This document shows, one piece after another, positions 5,444 to 6,149 of a stretch of 6,149 nucleotides of DNA. The position numbers were made by a program, and so were the translations under genes. Origin of the DNA: Sulfitobacter sp. (GTDB taxonomy: Bacteria > Pseudomonadota > Alphaproteobacteria > Rhodobacterales > Rhodobacteraceae); contig JAGXHD010000022.1 of assembly GCA_024636395.1 (NCBI GenBank), forward strand, positions 1 to 6,149. The letters are read 5' to 3'. The notes below the pieces were generated by a model. That model was not told where the DNA came from. It made no database searches and was given only the letters and a program-made list of their open reading frames with translations. Within the stretch, counting starts at the first letter, position 1, and every line of letters starts with the position of its first letter.

Positions 5444-6149
5444 CATTCCGCGCAGCTGCTCGGAACGGCGGCGCAGCAGTTCAACCACCGTCAGCAGACA
5501 GATCGAGATAATTACAAGAATCGTGGCGACCGCGAGGATCGTCGGGCTGATCTGTTCGCGCAAACCGATGAACATCTGCCATGGCAGGGTCTTTTGTCCG
5601 GCGGACCCGACGAACAGCACGATCACGACCTCATCAAACGAGGTGATGAAGGCGAAGAGGCCACCGGAAATCACACCCGGTAGGATGAGCGGCATCTGCA
5701 CTCGGAAGAATGTGGTCACCGGGTTCGCGCCCATATTCGCTGCCGCACGGGTGAGCGACCGGTCAAAGCCGACCAGCGTCGCTGTCACGGTGATGATGAC
5801 GAACGGAATACCTAGGGCGGCGTGGGCCAGCACGACGCCAAGGTATGTCCCCTGAAGACCAACGCGGCTGTAGAAGAAATACATGCCCGCAGCCGAGATG
5901 ATCAGCGGCACGATCATCGGCGAGATCAGGATCGCCATGATCGCGCGGCGGAACGGCACGTGCGGTTGGCTGAGACCAATGGCGGCCAGTGTGCCGAAGG
6001 TCACCGACAACAGCGTCGCGACCGGCGCGATCTGGAGCGAGTTCTTCATCGCGTCCTGCCATGCGTCATTGGTAAAGAAGTCGCGATAATGCTTGAGCGA
6101 GTAGCCCGCAGGATCGAAGCGCAGCATTTCGGGCGTGAAGGTAAAGAAG
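5432..6149 (-). CDS. ABC transporter permease, PotC-like (spermidine/putrescine-type), 5'-truncated by window edge
   Basis: This is an inner-membrane permease subunit of a binding-protein-dependent ABC importer. The frame is open to the window edge: residues FFTFTPE precede the first ATG (6127), so that ATG is internal and the first membrane segment lies outside. Counting from it, hydrophobic segments are seen at about 31-53, 62-86, 95-119, 146-173 and 195-218. Between the third and fourth lies the EAA loop contacting the ATPase, RAAANMGANPVTTF...LILP (127-150), with its conserved Gly (G133). The periplasmic-side start FDPAGYSLKHYRDFF and the segment ITSFDEVVIVLF are typical of the second permease (PotC/PotI type) of polyamine-class importers. 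The actual substrate cannot be fixed from a permease alone. The C terminus is short, basic and cytoplasmic (ELLRRRSEQLRG). It ends with TGA at 5432-5434 inside the end of the convergent transglycosylase gene. Partner genes (binding protein, ATPase, first permease) are probably upstream, beyond the window. Confidence 0.88.
   Translation of the reverse strand, partial: FFTFTPEMLRFDPAGYSLKHYRDFFTNDAWQDAMKNSLQIAPVATLLSVTFGTLAAIGLSQPHVPFRRAIMAILISPMIVPLIISAAGMYFFYSRVGLQGTYLGVVLAHAALGIPFVIITVTATLVGFDRSLTRAAANMGANPVTTFFRVQMPLILPGVISGGLFAFITSFDEVVIVLFVGSAGQKTLPWQMFIGLREQISPTILAVATILVIISICLLTVVELLRRRSEQLRGMSPG

Overview
The window is a gene-dense, GC-rich piece of bacterial chromosome with no RNA genes, insertion sequences, CRISPR arrays or phage genes that I can see. 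Codon use, short or overlapping gene junctions and the style of the proteins suggest an alphaproteobacterium, most likely of the Rhodobacterales/Roseobacter type. That assignment is inference, since no 16S or other taxonomic marker is present. No stretch longer than 300 bases lacks a gene; the largest gap is about 96 bases (4145-4240).

Layout. (1) Positions 1-1851, plus strand: a tight three-gene unit made of the 3' part of dapE (lysine/diaminopimelate biosynthesis), a GNAT acetyltransferase and a DUF2064 nucleotidyltransferase/glycosyltransferase-like protein. Both internal junctions are 4-base GTGA overlaps, so translation is probably coupled. (2) Positions 1889-4144, plus strand: rnr, encoding the 3'-5' exoribonuclease RNase R, interrupted by one in-frame TGA at 3248-3250. 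The sequence on both sides is intact and in the same frame. (3) Positions 4145-4240: a GC-rich hairpin followed by a short T run (probable rnr terminator), then an AT-richer stretch that probably carries the next promoter. (4) Positions 4241-5443, plus strand: a secreted MltB-family lytic murein transglycosylase with a C-terminal peptidoglycan-binding domain. (5) Positions 5432-6149, minus strand: the 3' part of a PotC-like ABC transporter permease, convergent with the transglycosylase gene and overlapping it by 12 bases.

Functionally these are housekeeping and cell-envelope genes: diaminopimelate synthesis for lysine and peptidoglycan, peptidoglycan remodelling, RNA decay, and probable polyamine-type uptake. 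I see no new multi-gene system. The one striking feature is the in-frame TGA in rnr. It could be a sequencing error, a recent nonsense mutation, a split gene using the ATG directly after the stop, or (least likely) recoding. TGA ends at least four other genes here, so a general reassignment of TGA is not supported.
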